Shown here one piece after another: positions 29,720-37,884 of a stretch of DNA of 64,000 nucleotides. Each line of letters begins with the position of its first letter. Position 1 is the first letter of the stretch. The DNA is from Bacteroidota bacterium (GTDB lineage Bacteria > Bacteroidota > Bacteroidia > Bacteroidales > UBA4417), in the NCBI GenBank assembly GCA_020048595.1, contig JAIFMH010000086.1, forward strand, positions 1 to 64,000, written 5' to 3'. The notes beneath the pieces are model-generated. The model did no database searches and was not told the origin of the DNA. It saw only the letters and a program-made list of their open reading frames with translations. Position numbers and translations under genes: made by a program.

Positions 29720-30625
29720 TTAAAATAAAGCGAGTTGTCCAAATTCTGGTTCAACATCATACTTTATTCTTGGTTTTTTAGGTAGAAACGAATAAGCGAT
29801 AAGACCTGAAATCAAGTTGGAGAGAAAGTTTGAGAATGATCTGTGTCTTGAATGTTCTACTTGACAAATGTTTTTAAGCTCATCATTAATGGTTTCAATG
29901 ATTGATCTTTTTCGAAGCAGTATTTTATCACTTATCGACATCAGACTATTCTTCATATTTCGTTTGAGGCCAGTAATTAACTGAATACCATCAATAAACA
30001 GTTGTTCAAATAGCTTCTGGCCGATATATCCTTTATCAGCAAATAGTTTTCCAAAGATATTCTTGAGGAAATTACTATCCTTCAATGGAGTTCTATCGTC
30101 GATGTGACCAGGAGTAATTACAAAATCAAGAATCTCTCCGGTATCACTAACAACAATATGAAGCTTAAAGCCGAAGAAGTATCCCATGGTTGATTTTCCT
30201 CGGGTAGCAATGCCTTCAAATACTTTGTGATTAAAGATTCGATTGTTTTTACATACCCGAATGGAGGTAGAATCAATAAATGAAATACCAGAGCAAGAAC
30301 CTAACCGCATTATTTTTAGAAAAATAACCATTGGAGGTAATGCTTTCTGCTGCAACTCAACAAACCGATTATATGAAACAGTCTTGGGGAATTCTGATTT
30401 AAGAACCTTCTGCACAAAATTGATATAGAAGTGCTTAAGATTCCTGTACCCACCAAGATGGAACGCGATCATGATGGTAATAACTTCAGAATCTGAAAGC
30501 TTACATGGTTTGTTTCTTTTCTTTTTAGTGGTTTCATCAGCCAATACATGTCCCTCCATTACTTGGTAATATTCTTTGCAAAATTCGTCAGTATAGAAGA
30601 ATATTTCGGTAATTTTGTCTGTCAT
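29720..30625 (-). CDS. IS982-family transposase
   Basis: A 301-residue transposase of normal length. The N-terminal helical part (KLSDSEVITIMIAFHLGGYR) is followed by a DDE-type core: the first Asp in FIDSTSIRVCKN, GYFFGFKLHIVVSDTGEI, TPGHIDDRTPLK, the second Asp in LFADKGYIGQ, and the late Glu in RSIIETINDELKNICQ. These are the conserved blocks of IS982/IS1187-type transposases. The ATG at 30625 lies directly behind a long hairpin in the leader (30627-30693). No frameshift or stop interrupts the gene, so the element is probably still able to move. Confidence 0.95.
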   Translation of the reverse strand: MTDKITEIFFYTDEFCKEYYQVMEGHVLADETTKKKRNKPCKLSDSEVITIMIAFHLGGYRNLKHFYINFVQKVLKSEFPKTVSYNRFVELQQKALPPMVIFLKIMRLGSCSGISFIDSTSIRVCKNNRIFNHKVFEGIATRGKSTMGYFFGFKLHIVVSDTGEILDFVITPGHIDDRTPLKDSNFLKNIFGKLFADKGYIGQKLFEQLFIDGIQLITGLKRNMKNSLMSISDKILLRKRSIIETINDELKNICQVEHSRHRSFSNFLSNLISGLIAYSFLPKKPRIKYDVEPEFGQLALF

Positions 30626-30626
30626 A

Positions 30627-30693
30627 GAAATAAGGTTTTAAAAGTGTATGTATTTAATAGTCAGATATTTAAATATACACAAAACCTTATTTC
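30627..30693 (-). promoter_or_regulatory. Long inverted repeat covering the transposase ribosome-binding region
   Basis: A perfect 13-base inverted repeat (gaaataaggtttt at 30627-30639 and its complement at 30681-30693) is extended inward by gtgtat/atacac and attta/taaat arms with small bulges. The proximal arm ends one base before the transposase ATG, so a transcript that includes both arms would bury the ribosome-binding site. Transcripts started inside the loop would not. This matches the way other insertion sequences avoid expression from outside promoters. Confidence 0.6.
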
Positions 30694-30715
30694 TTTCCAA
30701 CTATTTTCTCCTTTT

Positions 30716-30732
30716 TTATTTCGAACTCAGGT
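30716..30732 (+). repeat. IS982-family right terminal inverted repeat
   Basis: The outer 12 bases tcgaactcaggt (30721-30732) are a perfect complement of the left end. With the inner ttat and one mismatch the repeat is 17 bases. It marks the boundary with the native sequence in front of the sulfatase stop codon at 30827. Confidence 0.85.
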
Positions 30733-30826
30733 TAATAAATCGAATCATATTTCCATTCAATATTAATTAGTATAAGCAGTAGTCGTAATCCTGATGATTG
30801 CACCTTCATTTCACTTTGATTTAGGT

Positions 30827-32440
30827 TTATAGTTGACGTTTTTTAACACCGTCGTAGTGTTTCGAGTTCGTTTTTTGCAACCACTCTAACAGATACCCTC
30901 TTAATTCTTCTGCTTTCGCTTTGTATTTTGAACTTTCAGAATTTGAGCCTAACAGATTATTCATTTCGTGAGGGTCGCTGTTCAAATCATACATAGCATT
31001 AATCACCTTGGATTCTTTAGAATAAGGAACCAGCAATTTCCATCCCTTATGCATGACCATGTAGTTTGAAATGACATCACCTCTAAAATTCCACTCGGTC
31101 ACGATATATTCCGGGCGGTCTGTTTTTTTGTTTTCAATAAGGTCTCTCAGGCTCCGTCCGTCAGACTTGAACTTTTCGCCAACTCCGGTATAATCAAGTA
31201 TGGTGGAGAACAAGTCAATATTCGTCACATAATGGCCGACAACGGTTCCTTTTTTAATTTCCTTCGGGAAACGGATCATTAAAGGAATCTGGGCTGATTC
31301 AGTATAAAAAACATTTTTTTCGCGCATTCCATGCGAACCAAGCATTTCGCCGTGGTCGCTGGTAAAAATTACGATTGTATTTTCAGTCAATCCCAGTTCA
31401 TCGAGTGTATCGAGTATTTTGCCAATCCAGTCATCGATTTCTGTCACCAGGGCATAGTAATTGGCAATCATGTATTTTATCTTTTGGGGATCTGCGTATT
31501 CGGTACTTTCCAGTCTGCCGTTATAGGCCATGTAAGGCGAGTTCTGCATGTTGTCGCCAATACTGGCCGGTACCGGCATTTCCTGGTGATTATACATTTT
31601 TGCATACTTTTCAATGGGAATCATCGGGGCATGCGGAAAATTGATGGATGCGGTAATGCTAAACGACTTATCCCTGTTTCTTTTCAATGCCTCAATCGCA
31701 TTTATACATGTAAATGCGGTGGATGTATGCTCAGGTGGAATGTTTGAAACGCCATGCAGCTCAGTTTGAGCGAAACGTTCTGTTTTTCGTTTCTCCAAAA
31801 CATCCTTGTAATTCATCCCATAATGTTTATCAATGGGATTAGGGGTATAAGCTCTACCCGTTTCCGATGAAATGAGCTGGCCTTCTTTTGGTTCCACATA
31901 CGGAACATGCTCTTGTATGTATGATTTATATTCGTTTAAAGTAACAAACCTGCTGTAAATTTTCGTCGGTTCTTCCGGACAATGCCATTTGCCGAAATAT
32001 TCGCACGTATAGCCATTGTCATGCAATAACTCATCGAAAGTGGGCATGGTTAAAACCGGCACATCAGGTTCATCTTTCCAGATGGAATTGGTGCGAACGC
32101 CATTGTTTTCAATGGTATGACCGCTTAATAGGGTAGCCCTTGCCGGAGCACAAACAGCACACTGCGTATAGGTATTTATAAAATAGGCACCCTGCCTGGC
32201 CAACCGGTCAAGATTTGGCGTTTTTATCATGCTGTTCCCGGCCATACCAAGGGCATCGGCTCTTTGCTGGTCGGTCATTATAAACAGTACGTTAGGTTTG
32301 GAAGCCTCTTTTTTAGCTGTACAAGTCAACGACAGCGTTGCAAGAAATATGAAACCAGGGTTAAAAAACCTGATCTTATCCAAAACAATTACCACTGATT
32401 TTAGCCTTTTCATAATTACTAATTGATTTTTATTCTTCAT
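30827..32440 (-). CDS. Sulfatase, choline-sulfatase-like branch, probable lipoprotein
   Basis: A 537-residue S1 sulfatase with IMTDQQRADALGMAGN, CAPAR at residues 97-101, GKWHCPEE, NFPHAPMIP and SDHGEMLGSHGMREKN. The N-terminus has a hydrophobic stretch ending LSLTC (Cys 40), a plausible but not ideal lipobox. The ATG at 32440 overlaps the stop of the upstream sulfatase by 11 bases and has AAAGGG five bases before it, so I prefer it to the in-frame ATG at 32413. It is a close relative of the T9SS-tailed sulfatase at 11532 over the whole catalytic domain but has no C-terminal sorting domain, so the two paralogues should act at different sites. It is the last gene before the IS element. Confidence 0.93.
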   Translation of the reverse strand: MKNKNQLVIMKRLKSVVIVLDKIRFFNPGFIFLATLSLTCTAKKEASKPNVLFIMTDQQRADALGMAGNSMIKTPNLDRLARQGAYFINTYTQCAVCAPARATLLSGHTIENNGVRTNSIWKDEPDVPVLTMPTFDELLHDNGYTCEYFGKWHCPEEPTKIYSRFVTLNEYKSYIQEHVPYVEPKEGQLISSETGRAYTPNPIDKHYGMNYKDVLEKRKTERFAQTELHGVSNIPPEHTSTAFTCINAIEALKRNRDKSFSITASINFPHAPMIPIEKYAKMYNHQEMPVPASIGDNMQNSPYMAYNGRLESTEYADPQKIKYMIANYYALVTEIDDWIGKILDTLDELGLTENTIVIFTSDHGEMLGSHGMREKNVFYTESAQIPLMIRFPKEIKKGTVVGHYVTNIDLFSTILDYTGVGEKFKSDGRSLRDLIENKKTDRPEYIVTEWNFRGDVISNYMVMHKGWKLLVPYSKESKVINAMYDLNSDPHEMNNLLGSNSESSKYKAKAEELRGYLLEWLQKTNSKHYDGVKKRQL

Positions 32441-33824
32441 TTTTCCCTTTCAGGTAAGAAGCAGGAAGGGTAGCTACCCACTGCTCCATTTTCTGTTTCA
32501 GTTCAGTCACTTTTTCGGGATATTTATTAGCGAGGTCATTTAATTCTTTTGGATCAACTGAAAGGTCATACAGGACATAGCCATTTCCCTGCTGATGCAA
32601 TTTCCAGTTCCCATCGAGCATCGACGCTTTGGCTTTTACCGCGCTTGTACGCCAGAATAGAGGTGTGGTCCGTTGCCCGTTTCCTCCTTTTAAAACATCG
32701 GACCTATCTTCTCCTTCAAATCCTTCATCTTTAATTGGAATACCAGCCAGGCTGCACAAGGTGGGCAGGTAATCGATTCCGGATACGATGGAAGTTTTAT
32801 TGAGCTTATTCGCCGGTATTTTACCCGGCCACCTGATAATGAAAGGAGAGCGCACCCCACCTTCGAATTGAGTATGTTTACCACCCCTAAATCCTCCGGC
32901 ATACCCTAGCATATTCTGACTGGGGATTACTCCTGTATTTTCGCCGATACGATTGTTTTTGCCTTTTGCTTCATAGCTGGCAACAATGACCGGGGCAGGC
33001 CCCTGGTCGCTGGAGAAAATTACGATGGTGTTTTCCCTGAGTCCCCATTCGTCGAGTTTCTTCATTAAACGGTCAACCTGAATGTCAAGCGAGTAAACGT
33101 CACCAAGATAATTTTGCATCGACTTTTCAATATTTCCACCAAGCTTTTCACAGTCGTCAAACTTCGATTGCATGTGTTCTCCAAAATCTGACCGTTTAAT
33201 CCGGACATCTTTAAAGGGCTCAACTAAAGAAGCAACCGGATCGACTTCATAATGCGAAATGTGGCCCCAAATATTTACATAAAAAGGTTTATCCTTGTTT
33301 TTTTCAATAAATTTTGTTGCAGATTCAAACAGATCAGCATCACGACCTCCATCGGATGTTATATTACCCCCAATAATCCCAATTTCATCGATACCATAGG
33401 TTCCATTCTGCACCGGATTCTTTTTATTCTCGGGACCAATGTGCCATTTGCCGAAGTGCCCGGTGGTGTAACCGTTTTGTTTGAACAGTTCGGTAACTGT
33501 ACGATTTCCGGCAAAACCATAATTTGCCATGTATTCAGGGTAACTGGCCGGGTGCCTGCTGGTCATGATTCCCGTGCGGGAAGGGCAACAGGTTACACCG
33601 GTAACATAAAAGCGCTCAAAACGCGTTCCTTCGGATGCCAATTTATCAAGGGCGGGTGTTTTTGCATACGGATGGCCGTAACAATGCAAATCGCCCCATC
33701 CCAGGTCGTCTGCAAAAATAAAAACTACGTTTGGCCTGCCTGTCTGCGCGGCAGGTTTATCCTGTGCGTTCAGGAATGTTGAACAACTAATCAGGAAAAA
33801 CAGAAGGCTTAAATTTTTTGTCAT
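32430..33824 (-). CDS. Sulfatase, arylsulfatase A-like, CCPSR type
   Basis: A 464-residue secreted protein (signal peptide ends LNAQ) with FADDLGWGDLHCYGHP, CCPSR at residues 79-83 (the first Cys is the one expected to become formylglycine), GKWHIGPENKK, GHISHYE, SSDQGPAPV and FEGGVRSPFIIRWPG. The doubled Cys in the signature and Gln in SDQG are seen in some S1 subfamilies and need not mean loss of activity. The 3' end overlaps the next sulfatase by 11 bases, which indicates translational coupling. The specific sulfate ester is unknown. Confidence 0.92.
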   Translation of the reverse strand: MTKNLSLLFFLISCSTFLNAQDKPAAQTGRPNVVFIFADDLGWGDLHCYGHPYAKTPALDKLASEGTRFERFYVTGVTCCPSRTGIMTSRHPASYPEYMANYGFAGNRTVTELFKQNGYTTGHFGKWHIGPENKKNPVQNGTYGIDEIGIIGGNITSDGGRDADLFESATKFIEKNKDKPFYVNIWGHISHYEVDPVASLVEPFKDVRIKRSDFGEHMQSKFDDCEKLGGNIEKSMQNYLGDVYSLDIQVDRLMKKLDEWGLRENTIVIFSSDQGPAPVIVASYEAKGKNNRIGENTGVIPSQNMLGYAGGFRGGKHTQFEGGVRSPFIIRWPGKIPANKLNKTSIVSGIDYLPTLCSLAGIPIKDEGFEGEDRSDVLKGGNGQRTTPLFWRTSAVKAKASMLDGNWKLHQQGNGYVLYDLSVDPKELNDLANKYPEKVTELKQKMEQWVATLPASYLKGKNEE

Positions 33825-33881
33825 TTATACTTTATTTTAGATTGTTATTTAAAAGTCAGTACAGTGATTCCGGATGCTTAA

Positions 33882-34865
33882 TTATTTGTCAGTCTCATCT
33901 GTGATGTAAAATTCATAGGTAGTCTCCCATGAAAATTCTTTACCCGGTTCAATGGCAATATTTATATAAGGTTCAGGGCATATTGTTTTATCATTGCACC
34001 AAAACACCAATTTAGAAATAGGTTGACTTCCCTTCATTCTCACTCCGGCACCTGTTTTATAGCAATCAATTTGAATATCATATCCATCCGGGTTGTTGTT
34101 TATTCCTTCGAGTGAACCACAATAAACGGACTCGCCTTTGGCTAAGGATCGCATAATTTTTAGCTTATTTTCATTTACCTCTGCGATTTCTCCAATTCCT
34201 CTGCCTTTAGCAGAACAAACTATATTTTCCGGAAATGTCAATTCAAAGCCCTTACCAACAACCTGATGATCAAACACAAAAAAGTTGTGGTTGAAAACAT
34301 GAGTTTCAATGCGTTGCTTCCCTTTATTTTTAAGTCGGTATGAAATACGCATTTCAGGTTTACCTTCAACAAACTCAATGATTTTGGTATACTCATAAGG
34401 ATAATCCTTGTGGTTTAAAATATGCTGAAACTGTATTTTTGCCGTCTCCCTTTCTATTTTCCATTTTCCCGGATCAATGATTGGATAAGTAGAAAAAGCT
34501 TTGTATAGTGTATTCGAAAGTTTCGTTAAAGTTCCTACTCCAATTTTCACAAAAGAGCCTCCCGGTTTGGTTTCATCATAATTCAGGGGTTCAAAAGAAT
34601 CTACAGGCCCCATGATTGCATCGTGAAGGGTCGGCTTATATTTTTCGAACCATTTCCCAAAATAATTATGCCCATTGTACTCAAGACTCGAAATGATTCC
34701 TGCCCAATCGAACCGGGTGGCCCTGTAATAGCCATTATTTGTGTCGGGAAGATAAAGGCTGGCTTTAATTATTCCATTTGAAATTTCGGTTTGCGGATTT
34801 TCTCCGATACGAAAACCAGTTAGAACAATATAAATAAACAGTATAAATACACCTTCCCTTTTCAT
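33882..34865 (-). CDS. Exported mutarotase-fold-like protein of unknown function
   Basis: I do not recognise a characterised family with certainty. The 327-residue protein has an N-terminal hydrophobic segment (residues 7-17) that looks like a signal peptide. The rest is strand-rich with a pattern recalling the galactose-mutarotase/aldose-epimerase fold: ASLYLPDTNNGYYRATRFDW, GIISSLEYNGHNYFGKWF, LHDAIMGPVDSFEPL, then MRISYRLKNKGKQRIETHVFNHNFF and a C-terminal INIAIEPGKEFSWETTYEFY. Conserved-looking His, Asp and Trp residues (GHNYFG, HNHNFF-like, FDW) could line a sugar site. Its place among five sulfatases suggests a role on a glycan or sugar in the periplasm. A catalytic role (epimerase, or a lyase or hydrolase on that fold) is only a guess. 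Confidence 0.6.
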   Translation of the reverse strand: MKREGVFILFIYIVLTGFRIGENPQTEISNGIIKASLYLPDTNNGYYRATRFDWAGIISSLEYNGHNYFGKWFEKYKPTLHDAIMGPVDSFEPLNYDETKPGGSFVKIGVGTLTKLSNTLYKAFSTYPIIDPGKWKIERETAKIQFQHILNHKDYPYEYTKIIEFVEGKPEMRISYRLKNKGKQRIETHVFNHNFFVFDHQVVGKGFELTFPENIVCSAKGRGIGEIAEVNENKLKIMRSLAKGESVYCGSLEGINNNPDGYDIQIDCYKTGAGVRMKGSQPISKLVFWCNDKTICPEPYINIAIEPGKEFSWETTYEFYITDETDK

Positions 34866-34912
34866 TCGCTTATTCCTTCTAATTTATTGATTGTTTATTT
34901 TTTAAAAAAGGT

Positions 34913-36370
34913 TTATCGGCTCGAAGATGCATTTCGAATCCTGTTCAATTCATCCAACAACTGTTTTACTTTCTCCGGATGCTTATCGTACAAATTAATT
35001 TGCTCGGCAGGGTCATCTTTCAGGTTATATAACTGAGGTATTTCGTTTTTGTACTGATTCAACATCTTTTCCGGAAAACCGGGAGGTGGAGAGTTATCAA
35101 TAAACTTCCAGTCGCCGATTCGGATGGCGTGCATACCTTTGGAATCAGCTGTAACCATTGATTTGCGTGGATTATTATTTTCCTTTTTCAGCAACGATGG
35201 AAGAAAACTGAAACTGTCAGACGCCACTTCTTTGTCGTTTGGCAGAACGCTGCCCGAAATGTCAGCCACAGTTGCAAAAATATCCGTGAGATTAACCAAA
35301 TCATTGGAAACTGAGCGCTGTTCCACTTTCCCGGGCCAGGATACGATGAAAGGGACATTGGTCCCTCCTTCCCAAATCGTATGCTTTCTACCCCTGAGGT
35401 TACCATTAATTTTCAATCCGTATTTGATGGCCTGGCTTTCCTCTTCCTCGGGTTTATTTTCCGGAATTACCCCGCCATTGTCGCTGGAGAAAATAATGAT
35501 GGTATTGTCGTAAAGATTTAAATACTTTAAAGTCTCAATTATCCTGCCCACACTTAAATCCACATCCTGAATAAAGTCTCCGTAAGGACCACAATCGCTG
35601 AGTCCCCTCATGAAATCCGAAGGTGTAATCGGACGATGGACAGCTACAGCCGCAAAATATAAGAAGAAAGGGGTATCGGCTGATTGGTCTTTCAGCCAAT
35701 CAATTGACTTTTCAGTAAGAACTTCCATTACATCTTTATTTACGCGCTGAGGTGCATCAAATCCTTTGTAAGGGGTTCCATAATACGTTCTGGAATATGG
35801 CTGTGCTTTTTTACCCCTTAAACCATAAATCTCATCATTTTCGATGTACACGCCCCAATAATCGCCATGATTCTGCGGAACGGCAAAATGATAATCAAAT
35901 CCCAAATCAAGTGGCCCCGGGGTTAATTTACCGGTAAAATCACAAGGTTTTTTATTCCCGTATCCCAAATGCCACTTACCAATTGCAGCAGTGTTGTACC
36001 CCTGATTATTTAACAGATCAGCAACGGTTTCTTTGTCAGGATCCGGTAATAAAGCGCCGTCCGGGTCAACCACTCCAAATTTTAACGAAGACCTCCAGGG
36101 ATAACTCCCGGTTAAAAGCCCATAACGGGTTGGTGTACATACTGAAGCCGGTGTGTGCGCATGGGTAAAACGCATCCCTGCTTCGGCCAAATCATCAATA
36201 TGCGGAGTGCGCACAAGATTCTTATCAGCTCCGTATGCGTTTACACTTCCGTAACCAAAATCATCGGCCAGGATGAATACGATGTTGGGCTTTGGAGTTT
36301 GAGCCTTTGCCAGACTTATTGGACAAGAAAGGATTACTCCCCAAATCAAATGTTTTAATTGATGATTCAT
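34913..36370 (-). CDS. Sulfatase, arylsulfatase-like
   Basis: I place the start at the ATG at 36370; a GTG two codons upstream (36376) is less likely. The 485-residue protein has a signal peptide (ends SLAKAQ), LADDFGYGSVNAYG, CTPTR at residues 78-82, GKWHLGYGNKK, AVHRPITPS, SSDNGGVIPE and WEGGTNVPFIVSWPG. A long insert after GKWH (PQNHGDYWGVYIEND) is shared in style with the sulfatase at 37885, which suggests that the two are related subfamily members. It is secreted to the periplasm. Gaps of 47 and 21 bases on its two sides are consistent with one long operon. Confidence 0.92.
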   Translation of the reverse strand: MNHQLKHLIWGVILSCPISLAKAQTPKPNIVFILADDFGYGSVNAYGADKNLVRTPHIDDLAEAGMRFTHAHTPASVCTPTRYGLLTGSYPWRSSLKFGVVDPDGALLPDPDKETVADLLNNQGYNTAAIGKWHLGYGNKKPCDFTGKLTPGPLDLGFDYHFAVPQNHGDYWGVYIENDEIYGLRGKKAQPYSRTYYGTPYKGFDAPQRVNKDVMEVLTEKSIDWLKDQSADTPFFLYFAAVAVHRPITPSDFMRGLSDCGPYGDFIQDVDLSVGRIIETLKYLNLYDNTIIIFSSDNGGVIPENKPEEEESQAIKYGLKINGNLRGRKHTIWEGGTNVPFIVSWPGKVEQRSVSNDLVNLTDIFATVADISGSVLPNDKEVASDSFSFLPSLLKKENNNPRKSMVTADSKGMHAIRIGDWKFIDNSPPPGFPEKMLNQYKNEIPQLYNLKDDPAEQINLYDKHPEKVKQLLDELNRIRNASSSR

Positions 36371-36397
36371 ATTCACGATTTATTCTTAGTTTATACT

Positions 36398-37834
36398 TTA
36401 CTTTTTTTTCTTAACCACCCCCGAATATTCAGGGCGATTACCATATTCTTTACTAAAATTTTCGTAGCGTGGATCATCTACCCAAAAATGAGATTCAGGT
36501 TCATCCGGATTAACTTTCCCTTCAGGATAATCCTTGCCTGAGATACTATTTTCAACGGATTCATGCCATTTGATGAATTGCTTTTTCATCTGCTCAAAGA
36601 TTTCCGGGTTTTTATTCGAAATGTTATTTGATTCCGTTTTATCGGCTACAAGGTTGTACAGTTCAAAAGTACCTTGACTGATATTTGTTGCAACCAGTTT
36701 AAACTCGTTATCGATTAATGCACCTTTTCCCTGAAAAATGAACGGAATTGGCTTTGTACGTTCCTTTAACTTTTGATTTTCAAGAAGTGGTTTTATGCTA
36801 AATCCATCGACAGGTTGAAGCATCGCGTTATCCGGAATATTCAGAATATCCGCTATCGTTGGAAAAATGTCCATTGTAGTTGCAGGATAACTGGTAATGT
36901 TAGGTTTTATATGACCATTCCATTCAATGACGCATGGCACACGAATTCCGCCATCCCAGACGTCACCTTTGTTTCCACGCAAACCGCCAACCGTTTCAGG
37001 TTCAATACCGGGGAGGCCGCCATTATCACTGCAATACCAGATAAGTGTATTGTTCGCAACTTTCAACTCTCGTAATTTTGAACGCAATGTACCCAAACTA
37101 CGGTCGAAGGCGACAAGCTCGCCATAGTGGTTCCTGCTTTTGGGTTCCAAATCATTAAGCTCCTTCATATCTTCGTCGGTTGCAACAAATGGTGAGTGAG
37201 GCGAGCCGTCCCAAATTACCGCAAAGAATGGTTGTTTCTTCTTAATAGTTCTTTCAATAAATTTCAACGCCTCATCAACTAGTATATCTGACGATGTTCC
37301 TTCAAATTCTTCGAAATCACCGTTTCGACTCATAATTGGATTAATGTCGAAAAAATTGCTTACTGACAACCACGTATCAAAACCAAACTCACCGGGAGAA
37401 TGTGTGTCTTCTTTAAAAATGGGTACTCCTGGTCCACGTAAACCGTTCAGGTGCCATTTTCCAAAATGACCGGTAGCATACCCGATATCTTTTAATGCTT
37501 CAGGTAAAACTCTTTCCTGCTTTCTTAAAGCATATCCATGCGAAGGAACTCCTGAGCGAACACATGATCTTCCTGTCATAATACTTGCCCTGGTTGGAGA
37601 GCACACCGGTGCACCTGCATAAAACCGATCGAAACGTAATCCGTTTTCAGCCATTTTATCCAGGTTGGGTGTTTTCAAAACAGGATGATGATAATAACCT
37701 GTTTCTCCCCAACCCTGATCGTCGGTCATGATTAAAATAATGTTAGGACGTTCCTCTTGTGCACGGGCACTTATCCTGAATAATGGTCCAAATAGTAAAG
37801 TCAGGAACAAAATTGTTATCTCTTTCGGCATCAT
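36398..37834 (-). CDS. Sulfatase, arylsulfatase A-like
   Basis: A 478-residue secreted S1 sulfatase: a signal peptide of about 25 residues, MTDDQGWGETGYYHHP, CSPTR at residues 78-82, GKWHLNGLRGPG, GSPHSPFVA, CSDNGGLPG and WDGGIRVPCVIEWNG. A tail of about 45 residues beyond the usual end (NPDEPESHFWVDDPRYE) is charged and rich in Pro, Trp and Tyr, and ends in four lysines. Two ATG codons in a row give starts at 37834 or 37831. The neighbours on both sides are sulfatases. Specificity is unknown. Confidence 0.92.
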   Translation of the reverse strand: MMPKEITILFLTLLFGPLFRISARAQEERPNIILIMTDDQGWGETGYYHHPVLKTPNLDKMAENGLRFDRFYAGAPVCSPTRASIMTGRSCVRSGVPSHGYALRKQERVLPEALKDIGYATGHFGKWHLNGLRGPGVPIFKEDTHSPGEFGFDTWLSVSNFFDINPIMSRNGDFEEFEGTSSDILVDEALKFIERTIKKKQPFFAVIWDGSPHSPFVATDEDMKELNDLEPKSRNHYGELVAFDRSLGTLRSKLRELKVANNTLIWYCSDNGGLPGIEPETVGGLRGNKGDVWDGGIRVPCVIEWNGHIKPNITSYPATTMDIFPTIADILNIPDNAMLQPVDGFSIKPLLENQKLKERTKPIPFIFQGKGALIDNEFKLVATNISQGTFELYNLVADKTESNNISNKNPEIFEQMKKQFIKWHESVENSISGKDYPEGKVNPDEPESHFWVDDPRYENFSKEYGNRPEYSGVVKKKK

Positions 37835-37884
37835 ATTTATTTTTAAGTTTTTTCAAAAAATACCGGGGCCAACCATTTTTGATA

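Larger units (their letters stand above)
29696..30732 (-). mobile_element. IS982-family insertion sequence, apparently complete
   Basis: The element is 1037 bases long and bounded by near-perfect inverted repeats of 17 bases with one mismatch: acctgagttcga, one mismatched base, then ataa. It holds a single full-length transposase gene. Size and layout are normal for IS982. Directly outside both ends is TAATA (29691-29695 and 30733-30737), which may be a short target duplication; the sequence is too AT-rich to be sure. It lies between a sulfatase gene and susC1, splitting an original intergenic region of about 300 bases. An intact reading frame and clean ends suggest a recent insertion. Confidence 0.88.

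Noticed and set aside
29691..30737. TAATA on both sides of the IS element as target duplication
   Set aside because: Only five bases and in very AT-rich DNA; mentioned but not called as a separate feature.
33252..33782. 176-codon open frame on the plus strand
   Set aside because: Antisense to the CCPSR sulfatase, with no signal peptide or known motif.
32430..33824. SDQG in place of SDNG as a sign of an inactive sulfatase
   Set aside because: The same change occurs in the sulfatases at 48120 and 53393, and all other key residues are present.
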